Assembly: GCF_013116825.1 (NCBI RefSeq)
Contig: NZ_JABFNS010000037.1
Location: 1 to 64,000 of the forward strand
Source: Myxococcus xanthus
GTDB taxonomy: Bacteria > Myxococcota > Myxococcia > Myxococcales > Myxococcaceae
Reading direction: 5' to 3'
Length of the DNA: 64,000 bases
Shown: in pieces, positions 45,055 to 54,197 of the stretch
Position numbering within the stretch: the stretch's first letter is position 1
Layout: each line of letters opens with the position of its first letter
The notes under the pieces: generated by a model
What the model saw: only the letters and a program-made list of their open reading frames with translations
Told to the model about the DNA's origin: nothing
Databases searched by the model: none
Position numbers and translations under genes: made by a program

Positions 45055-47115
45055 ATGCGCACCCACTTCGTCCGGCACCTGCTGGCACTCTCGCTCGTGC
45101 TCGCCACGGGCGCCCAGGCGGCCAGCCAGCCCTGGCGGAGCTCCCCTCATCCCGAGTCCGCCGCGTCCGGCCTGACGGGAGCGTGCGAGGACGCGCGGGA
45201 CTTCCTGCTGGGCGCGGGCAGCGCCGACATCACCGGCCCCGCCGCCGAGGTGGGGATGATGGGCTACGGCATGCTGGAGCAGCAGACCACCGGCATCCAC
45301 CAGCGGCTGCGCTCGCGCGCGTTCGTCATCGCCTCGCCCTGCAACGGCAAGCGGGTGGCCTTCGTCAGCGCGGACCTGGGCATGGTGTTCCAGGCGGTGA
45401 AGCAGCAGGTCGTGGAGCGGCTGCGCGCGCGTTATGGCGACCTGTACACCGACGACAACGTGCTGCTGAGCGCCACCCACACCCACTCCGGGCCCGGGGG
45501 CTATTCGCACTACACCTTCTACAACCTCACCACGCTGGGCTTCTCGCCGCAGAACTTCGAGGCCATCGTCTCCGGCATCGTCGCCTCCATCGTCCAGGCG
45601 CACGAGCGGCTCGCCGAGGGCACGCTGCGCCTGTCGTCAGGGGAGTTGTTCGGCGCCAGCCGCAACCGCTCCCCCGACGCCTACCTGCTCAACCCGGCCG
45701 AGGAGCGCGCCCGCTACGCGCACGACGTGGACACGCGGATGACGCTGCTGCGTCTCACCCGCGCGGATGGCACCGACATGGGGCTCATCAACTGGTTCGC
45801 GGTGCACGCCACGTCCATGGGCAACGGCAACACGCTCATCAGCGGCGACAACAAGGGCCTGGCCTCGTACCTCGCCGAGCAGGCGCAGGGGGCGGGGGAC
45901 ACGTTCGTCGCCGCCTTCGCCAACGCGAACGAGGGCGACGTGACGCCCAACATCCTGGGAGGCACGAACGGCGGCGGTGCCAATGACTTCGAGGACACGG
46001 ACCTCTCCGGCCGCAAGCAGTACGACTTCGCCGCGAAGCTGTGGGCGGAGGCGAAGACGCCGCTCACGGGCGGCGTGGACTACCGGCACGTCTACGTGAA
46101 GATGGACGCGGTGGACGTGGCGCCCGCCTTCGCGGACGGCGCGCCGCGAGCCACCTGCCCGGCGGCCATCGGCGTGTCCATGCTGGCGGGGGCGGAGGAT
46201 GGGCCGGGCGTCGGCGTGGAGGGCGTCACCTGCGCCGCCGGCCAGAATGCCTGGGGGCAGTTCAGTTGCTCGCTCGCCACCACGCCGTGTCAGGCGGAGA
46301 AGCCCATCGTCCTGGAGATGGGCAGCATGCGGCCCTTCCCGTGGACGCCGGAGGTGCTGCCCCTGCAACTGGTCACCATTGGCAACCTGGCGCTGGTGGC
46401 GGTGCCCTTCGAGCTGACGACCATGGCCGGACGCCGCCTGCGCGACACCGTGGAGACGGCGCTGGCGCCCGCGGGCGTGACGGACGTCGTCATCGCGGGC
46501 CTGTCCAATGCCTATTCGGGCTACGTGACCACCCGCGAGGAGTACGCGCGCCAGGACTACGAAGGGGCCTCCACGCACTTCGGCCCGTGGACGCTCGCGG
46601 CCCTCCAGCAGAACTTCCACCTGCTGGCCACGTCGCTGCGGGATGGCGCCGGTGTGCTTCCCGGGCCCACGCCCAGGGACCTGCGCAAGGAGCAGCTCAG
46701 CCTGCAACCCGGCGTGGTGTTCGACGACAAGCTCTTGTGGGTGGACTTCGGCGAGGTCGTCACCGACGCGCGGCCCACGTACTCGCGCGGTGACACGGCG
46801 AGCGCCACCTTCTGGGGCGGGCATCCCAAGAATGACTTGCGCCAGGAGGGCACCTTCCTGCGCGTGCAGCGGCGCGAGCCGGACGGCTCCTGGACGGACG
46901 TGGCCACCGACGCGGACCCGGCCACGCGCTACCAGTGGCGGCGCGAGAACTGCGTGCCCACGTTGGCGTGCTCCCACGTCACCGTGACGTGGGGCATCCC
47001 CGACGACACGGCGCCGGGCACGTACCGGCTCGTCCACGAGGGCAACTGGAAGTCGGGCTGGGACGGCAACGTGCGGCCCTACTCCGGTGCCTCACGGACC
47101 TTCACGGTGAAGTGA
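45055..47115 (+). CDS. Secreted neutral ceramidase
   Basis: GGAGG at 45043-45047 sets the ATG at 45055, giving 686 residues with a signal peptide (LLALSLVLATGAQA/A). Neutral/alkaline ceramidase signatures: LLGAGSADITGPAAEVGMMG at the mature N-terminus, the zinc-binding VLLSATHTHSGPGGYSHY, INWFAVHATSMGNGN, and the nucleophile Ser263 in TLISGDNKG. The C-terminal beta domain (YSRGDTASATFWGGHPKNDL) is also present. The enzyme cleaves ceramide to sphingosine and fatty acid. In a predatory or lipid-remodelling myxobacterium it could attack prey or recycle its own sphingolipids. It has no neighbours in the same pathway. Confidence 0.93.
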   Translation: MRTHFVRHLLALSLVLATGAQAASQPWRSSPHPESAASGLTGACEDARDFLLGAGSADITGPAAEVGMMGYGMLEQQTTGIHQRLRSRAFVIASPCNGKRVAFVSADLGMVFQAVKQQVVERLRARYGDLYTDDNVLLSATHTHSGPGGYSHYTFYNLTTLGFSPQNFEAIVSGIVASIVQAHERLAEGTLRLSSGELFGASRNRSPDAYLLNPAEERARYAHDVDTRMTLLRLTRADGTDMGLINWFAVHATSMGNGNTLISGDNKGLASYLAEQAQGAGDTFVAAFANANEGDVTPNILGGTNGGGANDFEDTDLSGRKQYDFAAKLWAEAKTPLTGGVDYRHVYVKMDAVDVAPAFADGAPRATCPAAIGVSMLAGAEDGPGVGVEGVTCAAGQNAWGQFSCSLATTPCQAEKPIVLEMGSMRPFPWTPEVLPLQLVTIGNLALVAVPFELTTMAGRRLRDTVETALAPAGVTDVVIAGLSNAYSGYVTTREEYARQDYEGASTHFGPWTLAALQQNFHLLATSLRDGAGVLPGPTPRDLRKEQLSLQPGVVFDDKLLWVDFGEVVTDARPTYSRGDTASATFWGGHPKNDLRQEGTFLRVQRREPDGSWTDVATDADPATRYQWRRENCVPTLACSHVTVTWGIPDDTAPGTYRLVHEGNWKSGWDGNVRPYSGASRTFTVK

Positions 47116-47128
47116 CGCGCGGCCCGCG

Positions 47129-48538
47129 TCACAGCACCACCTCCGCGCGCATCAACGTGGACGCGGGCGTGGTCAGCCGGTGGGGCTGCACGCGGCGGAT
47201 GAGCTCGCACAGCCGGGCGGATGGGTTGATGAACTGCACGCCCACGCCCGTGGACAACATGCCCCACGTTTGCGCCTGGGCGGCGTCCACGTGGCGCACC
47301 ACCTCGCCCGCGCACTCCACCAGCTCGCCGGCCAGCAGCAGGGTGAACTCCAGCCGGTTGAACAGGCGCGGGAAGGGGTCCGCGCAGCACATGAAGAGCC
47401 CGCCCCGGCTCAGCTCCGTGCACAGCACCTCCACGTCGCCCTCGCCGGAGCGGCGCCGCACCCGCGCCACCCACGTCAGGGGTGGGGTGAGCGCGTTGGG
47501 CTCCGTCGCCGGGTCCTCCATGTCCAGCCACGCCAGGGACGGCACCGGCGTGTGGCTGCGCGGCGGCGGCGTCTGGGGGGATAGGGCGTCCGCCAGCGGC
47601 TGGGCGGCGGCCAGCAGCAGGGCCTCCTTGAACTCCAGCGCGGTGGCGTAGCGGTCCTCGCAGCGGCGCGACAGCGCGCGCAGCAGCACCTCCGACAAGG
47701 CGGGCGGCACCCCGGGCACCAGCAGGTGCGGCGGCGGCGCGCCCACCGGGCCCGTGCCCAGCGCCAGCTCCACCATCTGTCCCCGCTCGAAGGGGAGCTG
47801 CCCCGTGGACAGGTAATAGGCCGTCACCGCCAGCGCGTAGATGTCCGCGCGTCCGTCCACCGGCTGCCCCGCGGACTGCTCGGGCGCCATGTACGCCGGC
47901 GTGCCCAGGACGATGCCCGCCGCCGTCTCATCCTCCCCCGGGTGGGGGCGGCGCGCCTTGGCCACGCCGAAGTCCAGCACGCGCAGCGACGGCGGCTCGC
48001 CCGCGTGCCGCACCACGAAGAGGTTGTCCGGCTTCAAGTCCCGGTGCACCACGCCGCACCGGTGCGCCGCGTCCAGCGCGTCACACGCCTGCGCCAGCAG
48101 CGACACCAACGCCGCGGGCACCATGGGCCGGGGCAGGTGCGACATGGGCACGCCTTCCAGGTACTCCATGACGAAGTAGTGGATGCCGCCGGGCGCCTCG
48201 TTGATGTCGAAGATGTGGACGATGTTCGGATGGCCCACCATGTTGACCGTGCGTGCCTCCGCGTAGAAGCGCGCGCGCAGGCTTTCGTCCCGGCCCAGGT
48301 GGGGGTGCAGCACCTTCACCGCCACCCGTGCGCCAATGCGCGTCTGCTCGCCCAGGTAGACGGTGCCCATCCCTCCAGCGCCCAGCCGGCGGACCAGCCG
48401 GTAACTTCCCAACGTCTGGCCCGTGAGGTCCACGGGAGGTGCCTCCGCGTCGCCCGTGGACAGGTACACCTGCGTCCAGGGCTCGCCGCCACACGCCACA
48501 TCGTGGGGATGCTCGGTCAGACAGAGCTCGCAGTGCAT
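47129..48538 (-). CDS. Ser/Thr protein kinase with C-terminal PilZ-like domain
   Basis: The 469-residue protein (ATG 48538) starts with a small Cys/His cluster (MHCELCLTEHPHDVACGG) that may bind zinc. The kinase domain spans about 45-310: RLGAGGMGTVYLG, Lys75 in RVAVKVL, VVHRDLKPDN (Asp167), DFG at 189-191 and GTPAYMAPEQ. It is therefore an active-type Hanks kinase. After a Pro-rich linker (QTPPPRSHTPVPS) residues of about 350-460 look like the myxobacterial PilZ-like domain: VARVRRRSGEGDVEVLCTE, LSRGGLFMCC and MLSTGVGVQF. It may couple phosphorylation to c-di-GMP or to surface behaviour. Convergent with the ceramidase gene. Confidence 0.88.
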   Translation of the reverse strand: MHCELCLTEHPHDVACGGEPWTQVYLSTGDAEAPPVDLTGQTLGSYRLVRRLGAGGMGTVYLGEQTRIGARVAVKVLHPHLGRDESLRARFYAEARTVNMVGHPNIVHIFDINEAPGGIHYFVMEYLEGVPMSHLPRPMVPAALVSLLAQACDALDAAHRCGVVHRDLKPDNLFVVRHAGEPPSLRVLDFGVAKARRPHPGEDETAAGIVLGTPAYMAPEQSAGQPVDGRADIYALAVTAYYLSTGQLPFERGQMVELALGTGPVGAPPPHLLVPGVPPALSEVLLRALSRRCEDRYATALEFKEALLLAAAQPLADALSPQTPPPRSHTPVPSLAWLDMEDPATEPNALTPPLTWVARVRRRSGEGDVEVLCTELSRGGLFMCCADPFPRLFNRLEFTLLLAGELVECAGEVVRHVDAAQAQTWGMLSTGVGVQFINPSARLCELIRRVQPHRLTTPASTLMRAEVVL

Positions 48539-48670
48539 GGTTCCCTGAAGCAGACACCAGGGTGGCGCCCGGGCGCGCATCACCCCGGGCACGCACCGTC
48601 TGTCAGGTGGCAATGCGGCGCCGCTCCGTCGACCAGCGGACCGGTGACTCCTGCCGCGGGACGGCTGGCC

Positions 48671-49723
48671 TCAGCTCGCGGCGAAGGGGGCGGCGTCGAC
48701 GCGCACACCCACGTACGACGGGAAGCGTGGCACGCCGTCGTTGGACAGCTCCTGGTAGCGGAAGGTGATGATGGCACCCACGGGGGGCGGCGCTGCGCGC
48801 TCCGCGTCCGACAGGCCCGTGCCCACGCTGAAGCGCGTGCCGTTGCGCAGCTCCACCTCCAGCGCGCCCAGGCGGCCCTTGTGGCGGCCCGCGCCCGCCA
48901 CGTGTCCCACCACGCGCGCTTCGTCGTCCTTGAAGCTCTTCACCTTGAGCAGCGTATGGGAGCGGCCCGCCTCGTAGCGCGACCCGGGCTGACGCAGCAT
49001 GAGGCCCTCTCCACCCAGCGCCTCCACGCGCGCCAGCTCCGCGCGCAGGTGCGGCGTGCCGTCACAGCGCGCGTGGGCATGCCACTGCGCATACCCGGGC
49101 TTCGTCTCCTCCATCCACTGCCGGCAGCGCTCCAGCCGCGCCTCGAAGGTGCCTTCCACGCCGGGCGCGTCGAAGGCGACGAAGGCCAGCTCCTTCCAAT
49201 CGTCGCTGCGGTCCTGCCGGCGGACGATGCTCACCGTGCGCTGGAAGCGCTTGCGCCCGCCGAACAGCTCTCCGTCGAGCGGGAAGTCCGGCAGCCCCGC
49301 CGTGAACCACTCCGGCGCGAGGAACGCGTTGCCCAGCCGCGACCAGAACTGCTTCCCGTCCCAGTACGCGCGCACGCCGTCCAGCTTCTCGCTCATCCAC
49401 CAGCCGGTGAGGTCCACGTCGTTCTCCCACGACTGGGCCAGCAGCAGGGGCGGGGCCTTGGTGTCGTCGCTGGCGGACGTGCTCCTCGTCGGACGCGCGG
49501 GGACCGCGGGCGCGCCGGACGCGTCTCCGCCGATGCGCGCGTCCTCCGCGGCGTCTCCGCGCACGCGGCGCAGGTGCTTGCAGGTGCGCCGCTCGATGGC
49601 CACCGATTGGTTGCGCCAGGCGGGGCATGAACACGAATACACACCGCCGGTGTTCTTGAGGATGTAGGGCTTGGAACCCGAGCCCTGAACCGAGACCTGC
49701 TCCCCGTCCGCGATGTCCGCCAT
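48671..49723 (-). CDS. ATP-dependent DNA ligase with N-terminal SWIM zinc finger
   Basis: The 350-residue protein starts at ATG 49723. Residues 20-52 form a SWIM finger (YSCSCPAWRNQ with Cys31/Cys33, RRTCKHL with Cys48/His50). Residues of about 95-270 are the nucleotidyltransferase domain with the adenylated Lys113 in WMSEKLDGVRAYW, the DFPLDGELFGG strand, FVAFDAP, GGEGLMLRQPGSRYEAGR and TLLKVKSF. The OB domain follows (VGHVAGAGRHKGRLGALEVE). These compact LigB-like ligases are additional to the essential NAD-dependent LigA and probably act in repair. The SWIM finger is an unusual addition for substrate binding. Confidence 0.9.
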   Translation of the reverse strand: MADIADGEQVSVQGSGSKPYILKNTGGVYSCSCPAWRNQSVAIERRTCKHLRRVRGDAAEDARIGGDASGAPAVPARPTRSTSASDDTKAPPLLLAQSWENDVDLTGWWMSEKLDGVRAYWDGKQFWSRLGNAFLAPEWFTAGLPDFPLDGELFGGRKRFQRTVSIVRRQDRSDDWKELAFVAFDAPGVEGTFEARLERCRQWMEETKPGYAQWHAHARCDGTPHLRAELARVEALGGEGLMLRQPGSRYEAGRSHTLLKVKSFKDDEARVVGHVAGAGRHKGRLGALEVELRNGTRFSVGTGLSDAERAAPPPVGAIITFRYQELSNDGVPRFPSYVGVRVDAAPFAAS

Positions 49724-49895
49724 GACCGACCCTCCGTGCCGCATCCGGAGCGGCGATGGGATGAAGCATACCCCCTGGGGCTGACGTCTCAGGACGTGAT
49801 GCGGTGGGCATTCCGCCTCGGATGGGGTGGCGCCAGGCCGTTGGGCACCTCACGATGATGTGGAGTGCGCCCCGGAACCAGGAGGAGTCGCGTCA

Positions 49896-50384
49896 ATGGT
49901 CGTCATCATCATGGGGGTGTCCGGAGCGGGGAAGACGACGGTGGGCCGCACCCTGGCGGCCGAGCTGGGCTGGCGCTTCATCGACGCGGATGACCTGCAC
50001 CCGCGCTCCAACGTGATGAAGATGGCCGCGGGCACGCCGCTGACGGACGAGGACCGCGCCCCCTGGCTGCGCAAGCTGCGCGATGAAGTGGCGCGGGCGC
50101 TGGCGCAGGGCGAGGACGTGGTGATGGCGTTCTCCGGCCTCAAGCAGGCCTACCGCACGCTGCTGGAGGAGCTGGACCCCGCACACGTGAGGTGGGTGTT
50201 CCTGCACGCGCCGCATGAGGTGCTCGCCCGCCGGATGTCGCAGCGCCAGGGCCACTTCATGCCCGCGTCCCTGCTGGAGAGTCAGCTGGCGACCATGGAA
50301 CTGCCCTCGCGCGCGCTCAGCGTGGACGTGACGCCGCCGCCAGCGGACATCGTGAAGCGCATCCGTGCGGAGCTGGGTGTCTGA
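49896..50384 (+). CDS. gntK: Gluconokinase
   Basis: The 162-residue kinase (ATG 49896, AGGAGGAG upstream) phosphorylates gluconate to 6-phosphogluconate. Walker A GVSGAGKTT is at 7-15, followed by the family motif FIDADDLHPRSNVMKMAAG, LTDEDRAPWLRKL, SGLKQAYRTLL and HFMPASLLESQLATME. These match GntK/IdnK-type enzymes over the full length. No gluconate permease or dehydratase lies beside it. An upstream in-frame start (49827) is not needed. Confidence 0.93.
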   Translation: MVVIIMGVSGAGKTTVGRTLAAELGWRFIDADDLHPRSNVMKMAAGTPLTDEDRAPWLRKLRDEVARALAQGEDVVMAFSGLKQAYRTLLEELDPAHVRWVFLHAPHEVLARRMSQRQGHFMPASLLESQLATMELPSRALSVDVTPPPADIVKRIRAELGV

Positions 50385-50501
50385 CGGCTGAACTCCCGCG
50401 TTGACGCAGGAGGACGGCCCGTCCCTTGGTGGCCCGGCTGGTGTATAGCGCTCCGCTGGGTTGCCACCTTTCCGCTTCATCCACCCTCAAGGACCCACGC
50501 A

Positions 50502-51143
50502 ATGCCCACCGCTTCGACGCCGCCCATCTCCGCCCAGGATGCTCTTGCGCGCCTTCGGGAGGGCAATCAGCGGTTCGTCCTGAACGCGCGCAACATGGAG
50601 AACCCGCTCGGCCGCTCCGCCCGGCAGGCGCTGGTGGCGGGGCAGAGTCCCTTCGCCATCATCCTCTCGTGTTCGGACTCGCGCGCGCCGTCGGAGTACA
50701 TCTTCGACCAGGGGTTGGGGGACCTGTTCGTCATCCGCGTGGCGGGCAACGTCGTCGCGCCGTCGCTGGTAGGCAGCGTGGAGTTCGCGGCGGCGAAGTT
50801 CGGCACGCGCCTGGCGGTGGTGATGGGGCATTCGCACTGCGGCGCCATCCAGGCCACGCTGGACTACGTGCGTGAAGGCAAGAGCGAGGCGTCCGAGAAC
50901 ATCCGCGACATCGTGGAGCGCTGCCTCGAGCCGGTGACGACGGTGGTGAGCGCCGCCGGGCCGAAGGCGGATCCGGAGTTCCTGATGAAGGAAGCCGTCC
51001 GCGCCAACATCCGCAACTCCTGCGACACTCTCCGCCATGGCAGCCGCCTGCTGGAGCGTCTGTGCCGCGAGGAAGGCATGCGCATCGTCGGCGCCGAGTA
51101 CTCGCTGGAGACGGGCGCGGTCGACTTCTTCAACGGCGTCTGA
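50502..51143 (+). CDS. Beta-class carbonic anhydrase
   Basis: The 213-residue enzyme interconverts CO2 and bicarbonate. Zinc ligands are Cys57 (ILSCSDSR), His110 and Cys113 (VVMGHSHCGAI), with the Asp59/Arg61 dyad present. Surrounding family motifs are EYIFDQGLGDLFVIRVAGNV and GSVEFAAAKFGTRL. Length and motifs are standard for bacterial type I beta-carbonic anhydrases. The dihydroxyacetone kinase gene begins 14 bp after its stop, so the two may be co-transcribed. Confidence 0.93.
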   Translation: MPTASTPPISAQDALARLREGNQRFVLNARNMENPLGRSARQALVAGQSPFAIILSCSDSRAPSEYIFDQGLGDLFVIRVAGNVVAPSLVGSVEFAAAKFGTRLAVVMGHSHCGAIQATLDYVREGKSEASENIRDIVERCLEPVTTVVSAAGPKADPEFLMKEAVRANIRNSCDTLRHGSRLLERLCREEGMRIVGAEYSLETGAVDFFNGV

Positions 51144-51157
51144 GAGAGGACACTTTC

Positions 51158-52858
51158 ATGAAGAAGCTGGTCAACGCCCCTCGCGCGGTGGTGCGGGAGA
51201 TGCTGGAGGGGTTGGTCTCGCTCGCCCCCGGGCAGGCGCTGCTGGAGGGGGAGTCGGTGGTGCTCCGCGCCGACACGCCTTCCGACGTCCGCGCGCGCAA
51301 GGTGGCTGTCATCTCCGGTGGCGGCAGCGGCCATGAACCCGCGCACGCGGGCTACGTGGGCGCGGGCATGCTGGACGCGGCGGTGGCAGGTGACGTCTTC
51401 ACCTCGCCCAGCACCGATGCCGTGCTGGCCGCCATCCGCGCCGTCGCGGGGCCCGCGGGCGCGCTGCTCGTCGTGAAGAACTACACCGGGGACCGGCTCA
51501 ACTTCGGGCTCGCCGCCGAGCTGGCGCGCGCCGAGGGCATCCCCGTGGAGACGGTGGTGGTTGCGGACGACGTGTCCCTGCACGACACGGTGGAGCCCGC
51601 GCGGCGCCGGGGCATCGCGGGCACGGTGCTGGTCCACAAGGTCGCGGGCGCGGCGGCCGCGGCGGGCGCGGCGCTCCAGGACGTCCTCCGCGAGGCCACC
51701 GAGGCGGCGGAGGCGCTGGGCACCATGGGCGTGGCCCTGGGGCCCTGCACCGTGCCCGCGGCGGGCAAGCCGGGCTTCACGCTGGAGGAGGACGAAATCG
51801 AGCTGGGCCTGGGCATCCACGGCGAGCAGGGCGTGCGGCGCGTGCCGATGCAGACGGCGGACAGCCTGGTGGACACGCTGCTCACCACCATCGTCGAGGA
51901 CCGGCGCATCAGCTCGGGAGACAGGGTGGTGCTGCTCGTCAACGGGCTGGGGGGCACGCCGCCCATGGAGCTGGCCATCGTCGCCCGGCGCGCGCTGGCC
52001 GCTCTGCGTCAGGGCGGCATCCGCGTGGAGCGCGCGTGGAGCGGGACGTTCCTCTCCGCGCTGGAGATGCCCGGCTGCTCGTTGACGCTGCTGAAGGTGG
52101 ACGACGCGCGGCTGGCCCGCCTGGATGCGGCGGCGGATGCGCCCGCGTGGCCCGGCGCGGGACGGCTGCCGAAGGAGCCGGGGGTGTACCGGCCTTCGTC
52201 CGCGGCGTCTTCGGCATCGCTTCCGGCGGAGGCGCCGCGACCGGGGATGGACCGCTTCCGGAAGGCCGCCTTGTGGGTGGCGGACGCGTTCGAGCAGTCG
52301 GAGTCCCGGCTGACCGCGCTCGACAGCGCCGCGGGCGACGGTGACCTGGGCCTCAGTCTGGTGCGTGGCGCCGAGGCGATTCGCGCCCTCCCGGAGGACG
52401 CGTGGACGAGCCCCGCGCGCGCGCTGACGGCCATGGGCAATGCCCTGCGGCGCAGCATTGGCGGCAGCTCGGGGCCCTTCTACGCGACGGCGCTGCTGCG
52501 CGCCGCGCGCAGGCTGGCGGAAGGGCCCGTGGATGCCGCCGCTTGGGCCGAGGCCTTCGACCTGGCTGTCAGCGCCGTGTCGGAGCTGGGCGGCGCGCGG
52601 CCTGGGGACCGCACCATGCTCGATGCGCTCCGGCCCGCCGCGGACGCGTTCGCGAAGGGAGTGCGCGGCGGACAGGGGGCTCGTGAGGCCTGGGCCTCGG
52701 CGGTGCAAGCGGCCGAGGCGGGAGAGGCGGCGACGTCCCGGATGCAGCCGCGCCTGGGACGTGCCAGCTACCTGGGGGCGCGCGCCGTCGGTGTGCCGGA
52801 CGCGGGCGCCGCCGCCGTGGTGGTGTGGATGAAGGCGCTCACGCCTGGCATTGGCTGA
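51158..52858 (+). CDS. ATP-dependent dihydroxyacetone kinase (DhaK-DhaL fusion)
   Basis: The 566-residue protein (ATG 51158) joins both kinase domains on one chain, as in ATP-using Dha kinases. DhaK (about 1-330) has VISGGGSGHEPAHAGYVGAG, VVKNYTGDRLNFGLA and His221 in LGIHGEQGV, which binds the substrate covalently. DhaL (about 365-566) has the Mg-ATP site DSAAGDGDLGLSL (Asp394, Asp396) and SIGGSSGPFYATALL. It makes dihydroxyacetone phosphate from dihydroxyacetone, or could act on glyceraldehyde. A Pro/Ala-rich linker joins the halves. The ribosome site GAGAGAGG lies eight bases upstream. Confidence 0.93.
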   Translation: MKKLVNAPRAVVREMLEGLVSLAPGQALLEGESVVLRADTPSDVRARKVAVISGGGSGHEPAHAGYVGAGMLDAAVAGDVFTSPSTDAVLAAIRAVAGPAGALLVVKNYTGDRLNFGLAAELARAEGIPVETVVVADDVSLHDTVEPARRRGIAGTVLVHKVAGAAAAAGAALQDVLREATEAAEALGTMGVALGPCTVPAAGKPGFTLEEDEIELGLGIHGEQGVRRVPMQTADSLVDTLLTTIVEDRRISSGDRVVLLVNGLGGTPPMELAIVARRALAALRQGGIRVERAWSGTFLSALEMPGCSLTLLKVDDARLARLDAAADAPAWPGAGRLPKEPGVYRPSSAASSASLPAEAPRPGMDRFRKAALWVADAFEQSESRLTALDSAAGDGDLGLSLVRGAEAIRALPEDAWTSPARALTAMGNALRRSIGGSSGPFYATALLRAARRLAEGPVDAAAWAEAFDLAVSAVSELGGARPGDRTMLDALRPAADAFAKGVRGGQGAREAWASAVQAAEAGEAATSRMQPRLGRASYLGARAVGVPDAGAAAVVVWMKALTPGIG

Positions 52859-52885
52859 GCGCCGTCGGGATTCGGACCTTCCGGC

Positions 52886-53224
52886 CTATTGCACCCAGCG
52901 TTTGCTGGTCTGGTACACGTCCACCAGGGGGGAGACCAGGGTGAGGCGCGGCCCCCAACGGGTGGTGTCCTCCAGGTCTTCAACCCGCAGGGATTTCAGT
53001 GAAAGAATTTCCGACATACAGGCCAGCGGCGCGTGCTGCCAGACCCGGGTGAGGTCGTCGGCCGTCACGTCGCCGATGAGCTCGCCGTGCACGTCGTCCA
53101 CCACCGGCAGCCTGCTCAGGCCATACCGCTGCATCAGTGACAGTGCCCTCACCACCGTGTCCCTGGGGAAGAGCGTCACTGCCTTCGCCACCGTGTCCTC
53201 GCGCTCCACGTACAGTTCCGTCAT
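52886..53224 (-). CDS. CBS-domain protein
   Basis: The 112-residue protein starts at ATG 53224; a longer frame to 53350 has an unlikely N-terminus. It contains one clear CBS motif (VVRALSLMQRYGLSRLPVVD, then ELIGDVTADDL), with a partial second half before the end (DTTRWGPRLTLVSPLVDVYQ). CBS domains bind adenine nucleotides, normally as pairs, so this short protein probably dimerises. The target is unknown. Convergent with the Dha kinase gene, 27 bp apart. Confidence 0.78.
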   Translation of the reverse strand: MTELYVEREDTVAKAVTLFPRDTVVRALSLMQRYGLSRLPVVDDVHGELIGDVTADDLTRVWQHAPLACMSEILSLKSLRVEDLEDTTRWGPRLTLVSPLVDVYQTSKRWVQ

Positions 53225-53370
53225 CACCGGCCTCGCCACCCTGTTGTTGCCCTGCGAGGCACCGTAGCAAGACAGTTGCCAACAACCGGGACGTTGCCCG
53301 GCATGGGCGGGGAGGCAGGCGAGGGCTGGCTGCTGTCTCCCGGGTGACACACTTCGTGAGACGAAGGCGG

Positions 53371-54147
53371 CTACAGCCGGATGCCCACCGAGGTTCGCAG
53401 CTGGGTGTCGAGCTTGGGGACGCCCAGGGGCGGAGAGTTGTCGAAGGTGAGGTTGAAGCCGATGCCCACCGAGAGGCGTTCGTTGGGCTTCACCTCGAAG
53501 ATGGTGTCGTTGAGCAGGCGGATGTCGGCGGGGTTCGTCACGCGGGGTTGGGCGTAGAGCGTCTGCACCAGGAAGACGTTCTCCATGAACTCCAGCCGCC
53601 CCAGCACGTAGCTGGACAGGCGCGGGTCGGTGCGGAGCTCCCCGGCATCCGGTTCGGAATCCCGGCGGATGCGCTCGTGCTCCAGCATCAGCGCGAGCCC
53701 CACCACCAGCGTGGCCTTCTCGTCGGTCAACACCCTCACCCGGGGCCCCGCGCCCAGCAGGGCCCGGAACTGGATGCGGCGGAACTTGTCGAACTCGTGC
53801 TGGAGGAACACCTCGCCGGAGAGCCGCTTCGTGAATCCGTAGCGGTAGCGGACGTGCTCCATCACCTTGCTGACGATGACCTCATCGGCGGCGAAGGCGT
53901 ACTCCCCCCGGATGACGGCCAGCCAGGTGTGCGTCTCGCTGCGCCACTGGCCCAGCAGGGCGCCGCGCACGCTGAAGAGGTGGGTGCTGCCCGTGCGCCA
54001 GTCCGCGCCCAGGTCCACGGCCGCCGAACGCCCCGGGCCCGTGTTCTCGTCGAACAGCGCTTGAACGTTGACGATCTGCGCCGCCGCGCTCGCCGCATGA
54101 AGCCACACGAGCAGCAGCACCCACCTGCTGGATTTCCGTCCCGCCAT
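53371..54147 (-). CDS. DUF481-like outer membrane beta-barrel protein
   Basis: The 258-residue product (ATG 54147) has a signal peptide (VLLLVWLHAASAAA/Q). The rest alternates short amphipathic strands with charged turns: HVRYRYGFTKRLSGEVFLQH, FRALLGAGPRVRVL and TLVVGLALMLEHERIRRD, ending LDTQLRTSVGIRL, a terminal strand with the aromatic/hydrophobic pattern of barrels. The pattern G-x3-R-x-Y ... E ... Q-x-E-x-D-x-F-R matches DUF481 (YdiY-type) proteins. Function unknown. Same strand as the B3/B4 gene upstream, 50 bp away. Confidence 0.72.
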   Translation of the reverse strand: MAGRKSSRWVLLLVWLHAASAAAQIVNVQALFDENTGPGRSAAVDLGADWRTGSTHLFSVRGALLGQWRSETHTWLAVIRGEYAFAADEVIVSKVMEHVRYRYGFTKRLSGEVFLQHEFDKFRRIQFRALLGAGPRVRVLTDEKATLVVGLALMLEHERIRRDSEPDAGELRTDPRLSSYVLGRLEFMENVFLVQTLYAQPRVTNPADIRLLNDTIFEVKPNERLSVGIGFNLTFDNSPPLGVPKLDTQLRTSVGIRL

Positions 54148-54197
54148 GGCCTGGGTCTGCCCCGTCGGCCGGCGTGTTTCAAGGGCGCCCGTGCAGC

